From: Fusarium oxysporum f. sp. lycopersici 4287
Taxonomy: Eukaryota > Ascomycota > Sordariomycetes > Hypocreales > Nectriaceae
Assembly (NCBI RefSeq): GCF_000149955.1
Contig: NC_030993.1
Location: 3,402,743-3,466,742, forward strand
DNA length: 64,000 bases
Reading direction: 5' to 3'
Shown here piece by piece: positions 12,339 to 25,475 of this stretch. The position numbers were made by a program, and so were the translations under genes. The stretch's first letter is position 1; each line of letters opens with the position of its first letter. The notes beneath the pieces are model-generated. The model was given only the letters and a program-made list of their open reading frames with translations, had not been told where the DNA came from and made no database searches.

Positions 12339-13621
12339 TTATGCACTCGTGCTAAAGTAGTAATTCTCCCAGAGGTACTCGTAGTCCTCGAGGATACCGC
12401 CGATGAAGGAGGGCATTCTCTTCGTTACACCTCCGACGACTCCCTTGGTGATGTTCTCGTATGCAGCGCCCCTCATCGCCCACCAGCCCATGGCCCAACC
12501 ACGCTTGCTCCATTCTTCCCGTTCAAGGGATGTAGTTCGTAACCCTCGGTCTCGTAATTGCCGGGCAGCATACTCGACTGCAAAGCCGATCAACCAAGGG
12601 GTCCAGTTCTTCTTGTCGCCACCTCTCCTGATGTTGTAGGCCATGGCTGAAGCGTAGATAAGCGGTGACAAGATCTGCAGTATCTCAGCACCCTGACCAC
12701 TTCCCTGAAGTTGATTTAGGAGCTTAGTCGCGGGTTTGATGTCGTCAGCTGTAAGCACGCGTCCCAACAAATACGAGCTGATGTCTCCTCCCTCTGGTAA
12801 TGATGGTAAGCTCATTCCTGTTCGGGGCATGGTCCATTCACGCTCGTGCGCGGGTTTCATGTCCCGCGAAGATCCTGACGCAGAGCCATTCACCGAAACA
12901 TCGTCCATGAGTTCACTTTCACTTCGGTACGCAATCTCTTCCTCTTCATCTGCGGCCGCATCTTCAGGGATGGGCTCACGTTCAGGCAGCACGGGCGTGA
13001 CCAGTGGGCGCGACCGGGTGATGCGCAGGAGTAGAAGACGGCAGAAGGCCTTCAGTGCTTCCAGGATCACGACTACCTTCCACCGTGACTTCTCGCCACC
13101 TCGTCGCTTTGCTGTCATCTCCCATAGCATCTCTGTATAGATGATCATTTGTAAAAACATAGCTATTCTTCGGTATGCACCACTCCGTTGAGTCCAGTAT
13201 CGTGTATATCGAGCATGCGCCGATGGCATGCTCGCCATCGGCAGACGCGCGATGGCCTTTTGCAGGAGGGAGTCATGGTAGAGAGATAGAAGTTGGACAC
13301 CCGAGTGGATTGACTCAGATGCGATTTCGGCATCGCGGAAGCGGCCTGTAGGTTCGTTAGAAACAGCTCCAAACTTGAACACTCGTCTCAGAAAAGCTTA
13401 CCTGGAATTATATATGTTAAGCTCCGTAGAGCGCTCTCAATCTGTGACACCTGACCGGCATTCTTCGTTATGAACTCCTCATACGTAGACAGCCATTTGG
13501 GCGGTAATGACAGAATGCGACCAAGCGAAGGTTTCTTCTGTTGTTTATTCGTCGTAGCAGATGGTAAATTCGTAGAATTCGCAGCCGAAGCAGGCACGTC
13601 GCGCTTCAGAGACGGGTCCAT
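12339..13621 (-). CDS. pex16: Pex16, peroxisomal membrane protein import factor, 408 aa
   Basis: Peroxin-16 acts at the ER/peroxisome membrane in insertion of peroxisomal membrane proteins. Two exons: 13621-13402 and 13345-12339. The 56-nt intron (GTAAGC...ctacag, branch CTAACG) joins YIIPG to RFRDAEIAS in frame. Seen: KWLSTYEEFITKNAGQVSQIESALRSLTYIIPGRF near the N-terminus, the classic Pex16 opening, then a hydrophobic YRRIAMFLQMIIYTEMLWEM segment, an acidic linker (DAAADEEEEIA) and the C-terminal WTPWLIGFAVEYAA plus EYLWENYYFSTSA tail. The length fits fungal Pex16. An in-frame TTG exists upstream (13660), but the first ATG is at 13621-13619 and I chose that. Same strand as its neighbours, with no sign of co-transcription. 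Confidence 0.93.
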
Positions 13622-14540
13622 ATTCTCCCTCTCTCCAGTCGGTCGGCGATGATCGGACAAGGGGGAACAGCGATATTAAAGGAGCGGTGCGCGCGTGAAG
13701 TCGGTCGTTGGCGGGATTGGAATCAGTCGCCAGCCATGACGCGCTACCGGCGGTATTGATAGGAACGTTGATGGAGATAGTTGATGATGATGGAATGAGT
13801 GGGAGAGGTGCTGCCAGCTCAGCTCAGCTGCGTTGGGCTTGTGAATGATTCGCTTTGGCCCGCCGAACCCCGAGGCACAGGCACGTCACTTCCCGTCCAG
13901 GTGCTGGCTCAGAATGTGGAGGTGGCGCGTGCCTGAGGCCGACGACCTCGGCATCTGCGCCGAGGTAGGTACCCTAAACTTGGCAGTTGAAAGGGATGGA
14001 TGAAAGTGAGAATAACGGCAGGCAATGTGAGAGATGACTTTAAATAATAAACATATAAGATGCTAGTATTTGCTAGATGATGGTTTAGCTATAATCTGTC
14101 TATATCCTGTAGTTTTGCTGACTGTTTGTTGGCCAATTGCTGATTTCACGTGAAAATTGCACAAGTCGACAAGCGATGGAGCGACTCCATCAAACTGGCG
14201 ACAGTATAAAACAACAAATAGTGGTCAAATAAAAGAGCAACAATCACGTTTTGCACTCATTAATATTACGACATAAGATAAAATTTAGTAATAATGTTAT
14301 ACAGTATAAATTCACCATGAATCACACAATTGAGCTTGTCAGAATGGTATCATCATTCGTCTCTTGATGTTCACAGCAGATGCAACCTCAACACATCTAG
14401 ATAGTATTAGATTACCAGCACTTCTTAAAACAAGTCGTAAGATTCCATAGTTGGCCATCGTCGTAGCCTAAAAGCACGCACGCCAAAACTCCTACGCTCG
14501 CTATCCATCCAAATCCTCCTCTATCCCAATCAAAACTCCC
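13622..14540. other. Intergenic: Pex16 upstream / Zn2Cys6 factor downstream
   Basis: Promoter side of Pex16 (GC-rich to about 13980), then an AT-rich stretch to 14420 that leads into the 3' side of the Zn2Cys6 gene. No gene or repeat seen. Confidence 0.5.
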
Positions 14541-16919
14541 TTAACAAACACCCGAAAGGATCGACACCGACTCCGAGATAGGCTGTCTATGCCAATTCAA
14601 CTGCCCATCCTCCCCAACCATAAACGCCGCCACTTCCTCAATGAGCTCCCACTCGCCCGTGGCCTGATTCTTCTCCGCATACCGAAAGATAATGTTCATT
14701 CCCAGATCCTCAAAGACGAGCTCTCTCCTCCTCAGTCTTAGCCACTGCTTGTCTTCATCGCCCTCCATTGCGTTCATAGCTTCGACTTCAAGGTTCCTTA
14801 GAGCGATGGCGCGGAATACACGACTGTCACGGAGGGCGTTGCGGATGGGGTATTTGCCTAGAATGCGAATTGCGTCTTGTTTAACTTCTGGATCGCGACA
14901 GCCGAATGCTGAGACAAAGAGCGGCCATGTCCAGCCTGAGTCCATTGCAAAACCACAGTTGGGACGCGATGCGATTAAAGTCTCGGCAATGGCGTTGAGC
15001 TCCCGGTATTGTGGCGTGAGGTCCTTTGCCGTTTCGACGCCAGAGTATCGTGGCATGGCGGTGTAAATATAAAGGATGAGAAACTCGATGTGAAAGTTGA
15101 TCGCTTGCAGATAAGACTGCTCATCGTTCTGGCGATTGTCCTGCGCGGTCTGAAGCAGGGGACTAAAGGATGTTGACCATCTTTGAAGCCAATGCCTGGA
15201 TTCCTCCAGAAACTTTGAGATCCGCGGGTTTTGCCTCACGCTGTCTAGCTTCATTTCCAGTTCCTTCATATCTCTCACTTTCGTCAAAGCAAGTTGTGCC
15301 GTCGTCGCTGTCAGAAGGGGGATGTATTGCACAAGCTGCCTCTGCAGTAATGTCCAGTATCCATGGGCTTCGTCCAGCGTGCTGAAAACAGCCGGCATAT
15401 CTTCAATCACACTGATATTCGTCTGCTTCGGCCTGAAGTAAGGTGAGTGCTTGGTGAACGGAGCAATACCTGGGGGTCTCTGCGGAGGCGCTCGTGGAGG
15501 CGTCTGCTGGTCTGACACGGCTTGCGGACTCGCCTGACTCTGTGGACTCGGAAGACCAACTGGGTTCTGCTGACTTGAAGGTGCGCTCGCCCACGGCGTA
15601 CCAGGTTGACTTGGTGGACTTGATACAGAATGAGGACTGGACATCTGCGATGCAGGAGCTTGCTTGGCAGCGACTGCGGGCGGTTTCGGCGGAAAGAAGA
15701 ACTTCTTATACGAGCCCATGAATGATCGCGACTGGAGTTCCAAGGGCTTATAGCAATCCAGGATCTCTTGAACCAGCGCTGGAGGTGCAGGGGCGATTCT
15801 GACAAGACTGGGAGCTTTGTCGGTACAAGCTGCAAGCTCGTTCAACATGCTGAAGCCATGAGTGATGTGCTTGAGAGCCGCCGGCATGTTTCCTCGTTGC
15901 GCTTCGAAGCAGATGAACAGCAGAGACGCCAACATAGCTGTCCGTAGCCCTTCCTTCGTTGGTCTGGCCTTGGCTTGTAATTGTAGAGCCTCGCAGTAGT
16001 AAACAATTGCGTTAAGGTAATGTTTGTTGTCGCCCGCTAGCTCATTTCCAGGTGAGGATGCTTCAAACTCAACGTTGGAGGCTTTGCGTAATGCGCCCAC
16101 TGCCATAGCGGCATATCTCAATGAGGGTTCCTGTAGTGTAAGTTGAGGCATCGTAGTCGTCCATAATCGTGAGTCTCCGAGTCCTCCACTGAGGAACCCG
16201 ACACTAAGAGCCGACCATTCATCGAAGTAGGATCGCTGCTCACTACTTGTGAAGCAGATGGTGTTGATTGAAGGTTCCTCGGGGATTGTCGGTGGTCTTG
16301 CTTTCACAACAGCCGTTGAACCTGTAGTAACCTTAATCTTGGACGCTGCACGGGGCTTGGCTCCAGAGTTCGATGTCGCTTTTGATCTTGAGGCTGTTGA
16401 GCGCGGCCGAGGTTCGGTGGCGCTTTCAGCAGGTGTAGCTGCTGCGTCGCCATAGCCATCGCATGAACCTCGCCATTTTAAACAATTGAGACAGGCTGGT
16501 TTTGTCTCGTCACATTTGACATGTCGCTTTCTTCACGATGTTAGTGTGTTTCTTACGCCATGCGCGGCCCAAGGAATTGAGTTCATGCGACCAACTGCAT
16601 GACACTTACTTGCCTAAGAAGCCATTAGTAACAGACTCATAAAAGACATGTAGTGAACTCACATGTAGCACAACCCGTGCGTGCTCTACTTGAGCTTCGT
16701 CTTGTATGTCGCGCCCTAGTCTCAAGTGCAAAACGATGCGTACCAGCTCTTGAAGCCGTCGCATTTGCAGATCTCTCAGTGTCTGTACCTGAAGAACTAA
16801 AGACAGGACGGAAAGTCAGCTCAGCTCGGATCCATATTGTGTGCGACAGGGTTTCTGGCTTACGGCGCCGAGCTGTTGGATCGTCCTCCATTGATAGGGA
16901 TCGAGAACTGGATCTCCAT
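14541..16919 (-). CDS. Zn2Cys6 fungal transcription factor, 727 aa, with a 4-nt microexon
   Basis: Exons on the minus strand: 16919-16864 (56 nt), 16796-16663 (134 nt), 16613-16610 (4 nt, GCAA), 16530-14541 (1990 nt). The introns are 67, 49 and 79 nt, with donors GTAAGC, GTGAGT and GTAAGT; TACTAAT and CACTAAC branch motifs lie in the last two. Joining restores one frame of 728 codons and a complete binuclear cluster reading [28 protein letters not shown], i.e. C-X2-C-X6-C-X6-C-X2-C-X6-C. The second cysteine and the following lysine codon come from the microexon. After a Ser/Ala/Lys linker, the region from about residue 135 is the fungal-specific transcription factor type (NTICFTSSEQRSYFDEW, LRYAAMAVGALRKAS). 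A Pro/Ser/Gln-rich insert occurs mid-protein. It is nuclear and probably binds CGG-type sites; targets are unknown. The start is the ATG that puts exon 1 in phase. Confidence 0.85.
16610..16613 (-). other. 4-nt microexon (GCAA) of the Zn2Cys6 gene
   Basis: Flanked by TTCTTAG on its 5' side and GTAAGT on its 3' side in the minus-strand reading. Reading through either neighbouring intron gives a stop, and skipping the 4 nt gives an immediate TAA, so inclusion is the only joining I found that yields the cysteine cluster. Confidence 0.75.
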
Positions 16920-19023
16920 GATTAACAGGTACCAGGGGTTCCACAACAAACAAAAACCCCAAGACAGAATAGACACGGCTTGTTGGTTCAAGGCTCGAAA
17001 AGGAAGATCGTTTGTGTGAGGAGAAGCCCGCTCGCGCAGAGACGAGAAGCCGTTCTGGTAAGGTAGAACGGGGGACGGCTCGGTACTCGGTTTTGGAGCT
17101 TACAGGGGACGGGCCTTGATGTACCGATCCAATACTGTGCTGTGCCGTACCTGGCTAAGCCAAAGTGCAGAACCTATCAGTGGAATCTTTCAACGTCAGC
17201 GGCGCTTGTCATGAGGCGAGACCCCGAAATTGAGTGGGATGATAACAATGACAACCTCCAAGAAAATATAAATTATTCCCACGTGTGAAGAAGCAACGGG
17301 TTTATTAAAAAGAAACAGGGGAAAAGGGAGAAGGCGAGTGTGGAGAGAGCCAAGCAAGATCAAGCAAGGTTTATCTTATTAGTCACCTCCACCAGAGGTT
17401 GAATTGACTTTTGAGGAGATAATTGAGCTGAGTCTTTTAAAACTGATAGCTAAACTTACATCTTTTGACGTGTCTAACGGGATCTAGAAGCTCAATTAGA
17501 TGTAACGGCGGTTCCGTTGATCACTGGGCGGACGAGGCGAGACGGTATATGGATCAGGATGGGTTTGGTTTAGCTGCCGGGTTGTGGAGGGGGTCTGATC
17601 ACAGCGGGGATAGAGTTCCTTGATTGGAAGATTCTGCGATGACTAGTGTGAATACGGCGGTTATTGTGGTTAAAGATAAAACTTATGATATGGATCTGAT
17701 GTTGATATCTCTCGGCATTTAGAAGCTGACTGAGATTATTATAGATTACATTACGGCAAGTCATTCAGTGCATGTGAAAATTAATCAGCCTTACTATGAT
17801 AGTTATGTTTTAAATAAATGAACCCTTCCAATAACGAGTGCGTCATGAATTAAGAACAAGAACAAGAACAAGATTTATTAGCATTAGATGGCGCGTGGTA
17901 GTGGATACCACTGAGATCCGCTAGAGCATAGAAACGGGGTCTCGGCCCAGATTTGAAGAATAACTGCCGTTACTTCCGAAGACCAATGAGGAGAAACAAT
18001 GCCCAAAGAAGTGTTGGGAGAGCCGGAGATTGCTGGATTGGGCACTCAAGCTGTCATATTCACCATAGCGAGAGCGTTTTCAGATGTCTCCTTAAATGAT
18101 GCCTCGATATAAAACCCCCACGCTCAATGATCAGACACACAACAACCATTAGAGATAGACCTTCCACTGACTTTTCCCTCACCTTTCAAGCATCCATCAC
18201 AGTCACAGCGGCCGCACTTCGTCCCATCGTCCATAATCCAAGAATAACCTACCAATCGACTCCTGTCCAACTTCCCCTCATGGGTGGGGAGATCCAGGGA
18301 CCGTTGGAGGCGCTTCAGCAGGGATGTCAAGTTCAAAGTCGCACTGCCGAGACCGGGAGGAGGATTGAGTTCATCCCAAATCGAGGGGTTTCGACGATCA
18401 TGGCGACATCTATGTTTCAACGCTTGATCCTATAATTAAAAGGCGCATCGCGAGGCATTCTTCAAGATGCAGACCGTTGTGTTGCATAGGGCTGAGGGTT
18501 CAAGGCTGGACGATTATGCCCTCGATGGGTTGCATTGCATTGCAGTGAACCATTGCCACTATCTTGAAGCAAATGACGCATATTGACGCCCAAGTGTACA
18601 CTGCATTACCTTGATGGTTGTCCGTCAAGTCTTTGGTCAAGTCACTTTGTGTCGCCTTTTCGCCATGTGCGGCACGACAGCCCAGGACTCTTCGACGGTT
18701 GCTGATGTTAGACCCGTGTTGCTGACATGCCCGATTACAGCCGGAGCTAAAGATGACAAAGTCCTGCAGATCTACCGGCATTGATGCAGCTTATACGAAC
18801 GCGAGACATCTGCCATTCTGCCAATCACTCCTCGCATTGCCGTTGGGTCTTGGGTGAACCTCAACCGATCCTACCACAATATACCTCTACCGTCCATTGA
18901 CCTCACATTGCATATCACATGGAACGACCGATACATGTCGTTGGTTCATATCATTGACATTAACTCATTAAGCCATCATGGCTGATAATACACATCGCTC
19001 CATCCCATCCGCACAGCAGACAT
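16920..19023. other. Intergenic, about 2.1 kb
   Basis: Upstream region of the Zn2Cys6 factor and downstream of the 174-aa protein. It holds AT-rich patches (17620-17830) and a short AAGAAC hexamer repeat at 17849-17871. A minus-strand frame at 18124-18420 is open for 98 codons with four clustered cysteines, but no homology can be argued. No other structure seen. Confidence 0.45.
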
Positions 19024-19604
19024 CTAAGCGCGCTCACTCGCAACCTGCTCAGCCTTAACAGGCTCTCTATCCTCCGCACCCGGATAATCCACCGCGTTCT
19101 CACCACCCTTTCCACGATAGTTCGTAGGATGATCCCGGTCCGCACCCATATCATGGATAGGGTCAGAGGGGTTCGCACCAACACCCGTAAGACCAGAACG
19201 ATCCTTCTTCTCCCGACCGTGAAGCTCCTGGCTAGTCTGCCCAGCGGCAGGCTTTCCTAGACCGGTGTGTACGTCAGCGGACGTGGCACCCCCGAGAGTC
19301 GCGGAGGCGGATACGGCGCCCGAGGCACCGGGGGCTTGGGCGGGGATTTCGGTCTCGGGGTTGGGCTGGAAGGTGTTCTCTTGGGGAGCTGTGCCGGCGG
19401 GATGTTGCTCGGCGTGGAACTCGGGGACAGCGTCGTTGCCAACGAGAACTCCGGGCTTGTGCTGGCAAATGTGAGTATGATGTATCATGAAGAGTACTTC
19501 TATGACGATTGACTTACGCCCTTGGTTGTGAGGGGCTCAGAGGGAGCGACCTTGCTTCGGAACTCACCCTGTTGGGGAGTAGCAGACTCGGGGTTCATAG
19601 ACAT
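19024..19604 (-). CDS. Small hydrophilic protein, 174 aa
   Basis: Two exons: 19604-19518 (29 codons) and 19461-19024 (145 codons plus stop). The 56-nt phase-0 intron (GTAAGT...tttgccag) joins PLTTKG to HKPGVLVGNDAVPEF. The product is Gly/Ala/Pro/Glu-rich, has no hydrophobic segment or cysteine, and ends in a charged stretch (DYPGAEDREPVKAEQVASERA, split here only by composition). It resembles a fungal hypothetical family of LEA- or hydrophilin-like character, a guess from composition only. The start ATG at 19604-19602 is followed by a second Met codon two residues later. Its upstream region is shared with the divergent btgC gene, 3.7 kb away. Confidence 0.75.
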
Positions 19605-22600
19605 GATGATTGTGTTGTTTGAGAAGTGTTCGAAGATGGGTGTTCAATTAAGCCTTTGTAGGATCTTTGTGTATGATCACAGAAGAGTAATAAGAATGAA
19701 GAGGATAAAAAGTCATGTCTTACACGCTGTAAGGCTACATATAAAGCATCGTGATGCCGCATCTACACATGTATGATGTCAACATCTTCATCGTCGCCAT
19801 GACATCACTCTGTGCACGTCGCACGAGATCCAGCCATCATCAAGACTATCTACATCGTGTCTGTTGAAGAAATCACTGCATAATGACTCTGTTCAAGGCG
19901 AAATCGATCGATAAAGATATTCAGCGGATGAGATATGTGGAGCGGACAACGGAGTTTTGCTCCGCGTGAGAGCTCGTTGGCTGATGTTGTGGAGGAGGGC
20001 CCTTGTATACAACGTCATATGCGCTTGGCTTGTGGTGAGGCTTCCGTGTATACTTATTTGTTTCACTGTGTGATGCCGGGGTTTGAGGATGAGAAATGGG
20101 GAGATTTGCTTGAAGGCTAGCTGGTGTTGATTGAAGAGCCGGTCACATGAGCGGGTTTCTTAAAGGTGGTATGGAGTGTCGCGTGCTGTGTTTCCTTGTT
20201 CTTTGAGTCGGTGCATGATCTAGATCCTGTTAAAGATCGGGAGAGGCCATTGTGATTGGCGGTTCATACGTTCGTGATGCTCAAAATGGTATTGTTGACA
20301 GCTAGCCAATTAGAACAAGCTTCTTACAACGACAACCATGAAGCTAAAACTCTACATGATGAACTGGATGCCGGGTTTGGAGTGCTTCTCATGATATCAG
20401 ATCACGTAGCACATATACCCTCCATGAAGTCAAGTATGCTGCAACAGTCTTGTAAGATGTCCCGGCACCTCTGGCTCGGACAAACGATGAGAGGATGCGA
20501 TTCGTCCAACTGCAAGTCATCCAAGTCCTACTATGCTTCACTCAACTCGCTTCTTTCCATCGAAAGCCACGACGTCTGCTGGAGGACGTCTGCTGAAGGA
20601 CCTTGTGCGGTCTAAGCATAAAGTCCGCAAGCTGTTGTCAAGGCGGCGTCTACGAGAGCACGGTGTAAACACGAGCAACAATTTCCACCCAAGGCAAGGA
20701 CAATCAATCGTGCTCTTCGTGTAGTAGGCTTGAATGTACGTGTGGCTGGCAAGGGTCGATTGACTGATGTAAGCATTGAGGAACAGAGATGATGTACTGG
20801 CAACGTCCCTGCAGGTGGTATCTTATGCGCAATGGCAGCCTCACCAATGTCTGAAGCAATGCGACAGACCCAAATAGGTTTGCGGCATGGCTTGAGAAGG
20901 ACTTGTGGTGCCTTTGACAACGGACGGCGCAATGGTTCTTAGTTGTGAAAATGTCACAGTAATGGTACTGCTTCACAGCCTTCGAAGCTCAGCGTCTGAT
21001 CGGGCGTGACAATGAAGAAAGTTGTGAATGTGTTCAACAAAACATACTGCGCAAAGCACACAGTCGACAGTCCACCACCGGATAGCGCAATAAACAGTAT
21101 CTCACCAGGCTGGCGTTGTTCGCCCACTTACGTTGAACATCATGATGTTGTTCCAATTGAAGTCACCTACCCTGCATCTTCCAGCAGCGCCACAATAAGT
21201 ACTCTCGAAACGCCTAAAGCGAAGCCAGTCAGCCAGTTCAAGCCCCTCAGCTTTCAAGGGATGCAATATTGAGTACTTTGACGTCAATACAAGACATTTC
21301 TGTACCTTGTGCACATCTGGCTTGCGCCTTAATAAGGATGTACATATTGACCGTGTAACGTTCCACGACAGCCTCTCGTACAACTGAATCGCGACCAAGA
21401 CACAGCATCCGAAAGCAAGGGATTCCGTCAACAACCGGAGATGGCTTTTTACGAACCTCGGTCTCAGAAATAGGGGTCTCGACCTTAACATTCCTCAAAT
21501 GTCATTTCCTTTTTTTAAGCCTCAAGGGTCCACGGCTAATTCCATTTTCAGCCACCAGCGACCATTTTAAGTCACGAGCATATCACCAATTCAGCCTTAA
21601 AGCGACAGCTGCAATTTGCTGACAGGCCCGGCGCTGAGACTATTTAATTGTTAGGCGTCTTTCTGCTGACAGGGAGCCAGAATTGGTATTAGTCAAATCT
21701 GGTGGAGTTTTGTCATAATCGTCGATGAGCAGCTAGCGAATTCTAAGCGGCTGAAGCACAGAGCTTTTTGATCGACCAACAGTGTCGCATAAAAAGCCTC
21801 TCAGGCGAGGATCGCCGATAAACAAACAGTGTCGCACCAGGGAGACAAGTAAAACTGGGAAGAATACCGGGTCACAGAGGATCCTTTAATCTGCGAATTG
21901 TGGTACGTAAACAAAGATAACAAAAAGACCAGAGTTTTCTGTTAATTTTCTGTGATTAATTCTGCGAAAATAGCGCCTGGAAGCTGGTTAATATGATGGC
22001 GTGTTGGTGGTAGCTGTGCCGCTGGTGATTATGATGGTGATAAATTAATATTATGGCGACGCCACAAGTCGAGACCCATCAATCAATTGCGGCTGTCTTC
22101 TTGGCTGCATTCATCACCAGCCTCATGGCTTTCAGACATGTTTCTGTTTGTTTTGGTTGATCACTGGATAGTCACAGCTGAGTTCTCAGTGATTCTCATC
22201 ATCTCTCCCTTCTCTGTAACCCTGGAGGTTCCATGTTGATCGTCAATCGACAGGCTAAAAGTCGCATTTTACAGGGGGCATATAATCGAGACCCAACTGT
22301 GCCATGTTCGTACAGGATTGACCCTCGTCGCTTGTTTGAGTTTTACGATGAGGCCATTGATCGCAAATTAAGAATTGATTGGGGGTTTACGTGGTCATTC
22401 CTGTATAATACGAAGGAGTGAGTTTGGGAATAAACGGCGATTAAACTAGAACAATGAAGTTCGACTTGGACTGAGAAAGTTTCCGAATATAGATCAAGGT
22501 CCTGAGGACGCGCAACGCACGCATCCATTATGGAAGATGGAGTCAGCTTGACCAAGTCAAGACAAGTTCAACCCCGTGTTGATGATCTCACACACCACTA

Positions 22601-23359
22601 GAGGATTTTCCAACCTCGTGTCTGCCGTTGCACCCGTCTTGAAGGAGGCTGTGCAATGATCCGTTTTTGAATGAACATTTGCAATTGTTATCGACTCTGA
22701 TGCTGAACGTACAATATTAATGACATTTTTGTTAATTTGCAATACAATATCTCTCGTATTATCGACGTGGTAATGCTCTTGACCTTGGTTCCAGAACATC
22801 TGCGTCACGGGTCCCGCCTTGGCCGGAATACTAGGGGCCGGTTGCCGGGGAGGCCAGGGCGGAACATCCGCTAAAATGGGAAATTCCAGGTTATCGGTCC
22901 GCATCCGGTGTGGCTACCTGCCCCCTCATTCGCTCCTTCCAACTGGGCCGTTACAGTTGCAGCAACGATTCATTGACTCTCTTGGGCTCTTTGTACTCTT
23001 GTCCTCGTCACTCCATCTTTTTCCTCTCTTCAGCTCCGTCTCTCGCAATAACAAGGCAAAAAGAAAGATTCGGGTCGGTCGGTCTTTTTGTGCCACTCGC
23101 TCAACTTGTTTGTTCCTGTTCCTTGCGCTTCTCCAACTCTCTCGTTTCAACTGCAAATTATATCTCGCCGATTGATCCACCTTCTTCCAAGGTGATCCCC
23201 TTGAGGCGGCGCGCCCGCTGCTGGCATCATCGATCCTCTTGGCACTGCCTGCTCTCGAGTTGTTGCAGCACCTTATCGCTATCTTTATCAGTGTCACTCT
23301 GCTTGAACCTGCCTGCTCCTCCGCCTGGATCCAGATTTAGTATCCAACCACTATCCACA
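19605..23359. other. Divergent promoter region, 3.7 kb
   Basis: Lies between the starts of the 174-aa gene (minus) and btgC (plus). Many short frames exist but none has protein motifs or consistent exon joining. From about 22910 to 23359 the plus strand is CT-rich and open in the btgC frame but has no ATG, so it is read as 5' leader. Confidence 0.5.
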
Positions 23360-25475
23360 ATGCAGAACTACCACGGGGATCCCTACGAGAGCGAACCGCT
23401 CGACTCTCATAATCGCTACGATTCCTCTCCCCGAAGACCCATCCCTCCTCCCCATAGTTATTCACCTTCGGCTGCCCACTACGACGCTCCCCCGAGATCA
23501 AACCACCCAAGCGCACATCCCGATTCTTCATACAGCCGTGTTCAAGGTGGCTACGACGACTATTCTTCTCACGGTCGCCCAGTTTCGCCTTCGCCGTACG
23601 CAGGATCCGCTGGATACGACAGTCCTCGACGACCATCGCCTCAACAAAACGACCACGGTTATTACGGCAACCAAGGCTATAATAACTACGGAGGTGGCGG
23701 CGGCGGACATATGGGGTATGATCACCCAAACTCCCATACAACACCGGGCGCAGACAATTTTGGAATGTCTGCATCTGGTGGTATGGCAGGAATTGCTGTT
23801 AACGTTGCTGACCGTAATCCTCGCTATAGCGGCATAGGCGCAATGGAACACTCCAACTTGCCCCCGCCTCCGTCGCGGACTCAGCAAAACCCGTACGGCG
23901 GAAACGGAGGCTACGGTCACGGTTATGATTCGCCTCGTGGGCCACCATCGGCAGCGACATCTCAGTTCAACGGTAGCGATCCCTACATCGATAACCCATA
24001 CCCCGGATATACGAATTCGCGGCACGGCAGCGACAATCTCGGCGTAGTGAATCCTAATGAGATCGTTGACGATGGAGACGACGGACTTGTGTATGGAAAG
24101 AGCCAAAGAAACTCAATGCTTAGCCTTTCCAATTCCGACCGCGCGAAGAGGGGTGCTTCTGCTACCGCTGCTGCGGTTGGAGGTGGTGCGGCTGCTGGCG
24201 GCCTTTTGGGTGGACGAGGTCAGTATTCGTCTGCCAAGTGTGCGCATTTGCTAATTAGGTACAGGCGGAAGCTACGAGATGAATGGGGCACGGGAAAAGC
24301 CTTACGGTTATGGCTCAGACGATAAGGACACTGGGAGGAGTAAGAGGTGCAAGTGGCTCATCATCGTCGTTGTGTTCCTCGTCATCGTTGGCGCTATTGT
24401 CGGTGGTGTCGTTGGTAGCATGGTGAACAATGGCAAGAAAGACGACAGCACAGCGAGTTCGGGAGAGTCAGCTAAGGACGACACGAAGAAGAACGGCGAT
24501 CTTGGCAAAAACAGTGCCGAGATCAAGGACCTTCTCAACAATCCCGACCTCCACAGAGTCTTTCCTGGCATGGACTACACCCCTCTCAACTCGCAGTATC
24601 CCGACTGTATGCATAACCCACCTTCTCAGAACAACATCACTCGCGACGTCGCCGTGTTGGGTCAGCTTACCAACAAGATTCGACTGTACGGAACCGATTG
24701 CAACCAGACGCAGATGTTGATTCATGCTCTCGACCGATTGGAACTCAAGGATACCAAGATCTGGATGGGTGTTTGGCTTGACAAGAACGAGACAACCAAC
24801 GATCGACAGATGGCACAAATGTGGGACATCCTGGATGAGTATGGTGATGCTCCTTTTGAGGGCATCATCATTGCCAACGAAATTCTGTTTCGTGAGGAGA
24901 TGAACATCACCACATTGGCCAAGATCTTGGACGACACCCGCACAAAGCTCGACAAGAAGGGCCTCAAGCTCCCTGTTGCTACCTCCGATTTGGGTGATGA
25001 CTGGACATCTGAGCTTGCGACGGACAGTGACTATATCATGGCCAACATCCATCCCTTCTTCGCCGGAGTTGAGGCATCCGAGGCTGCCGCTTGGACTTCC
25101 AACTTCTGGAAGACCAACAACGGAGATTTCTGGAAGACGGACACGAAGAAGAACATCATTTCGGAAACAGGCTGGCCTACCGGAGGTGGCACCAACTGTG
25201 GCTCAGCCGCAACATGTACCAAAGGATCAGTTGCTGGTATTGACGAGCTCAACACCTTCATGGACGATTGGGTTTGCCAGTCTCTCAAGAACGGTACCAA
25301 CTACTTCTGGTTTGAGGCATTTGACGAGCCTTGGAAGGAGAGGTACAACACCAAGGGCAAGAACTGGGAGGACAAGTGGGGTCTGTTGACAGCGGATCGT
25401 GAGCTCAAGAAGGGAGTCAAGATTCCCGACTGCGACGGCAAGACGATCCAGGACTACAGCATGTTTTCTTCATAA
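23360..25475 (+). CDS. btgC: GH17 glucan endo-1,3-beta-glucosidase, BtgC type, 689 aa
   Basis: Cell-wall beta-1,3-glucanase anchored as a type II membrane protein. Two exons: 23360-24218 and 24265-25475. The 46-nt intron (GTCAGT...gtacag, branch GCTAAT) joins GGRG to GGSYEMNG in frame. Seen in order: a Pro/Gly/Tyr/Ser-rich cytoplasmic N-terminus (about 300 residues), a transmembrane segment [20 protein letters not shown], then the GH17 barrel opening [17 protein letters not shown]. The acid/base glutamate is in [12 protein letters not shown] and the nucleophile glutamate in [12 protein letters not shown]. The length is close to Aspergillus BtgC (about 690). The start is the first in-frame ATG. 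The 3' flank has a 17-nt T run near 25664. Confidence 0.95.

Noticed and set aside
18124..18420. 98-codon minus-strand frame with a CGRCDCDGC cysteine patch
   Set aside because: The cysteine spacing fits no known finger, and there is no exon joining or supporting motif. Kept only as a note.
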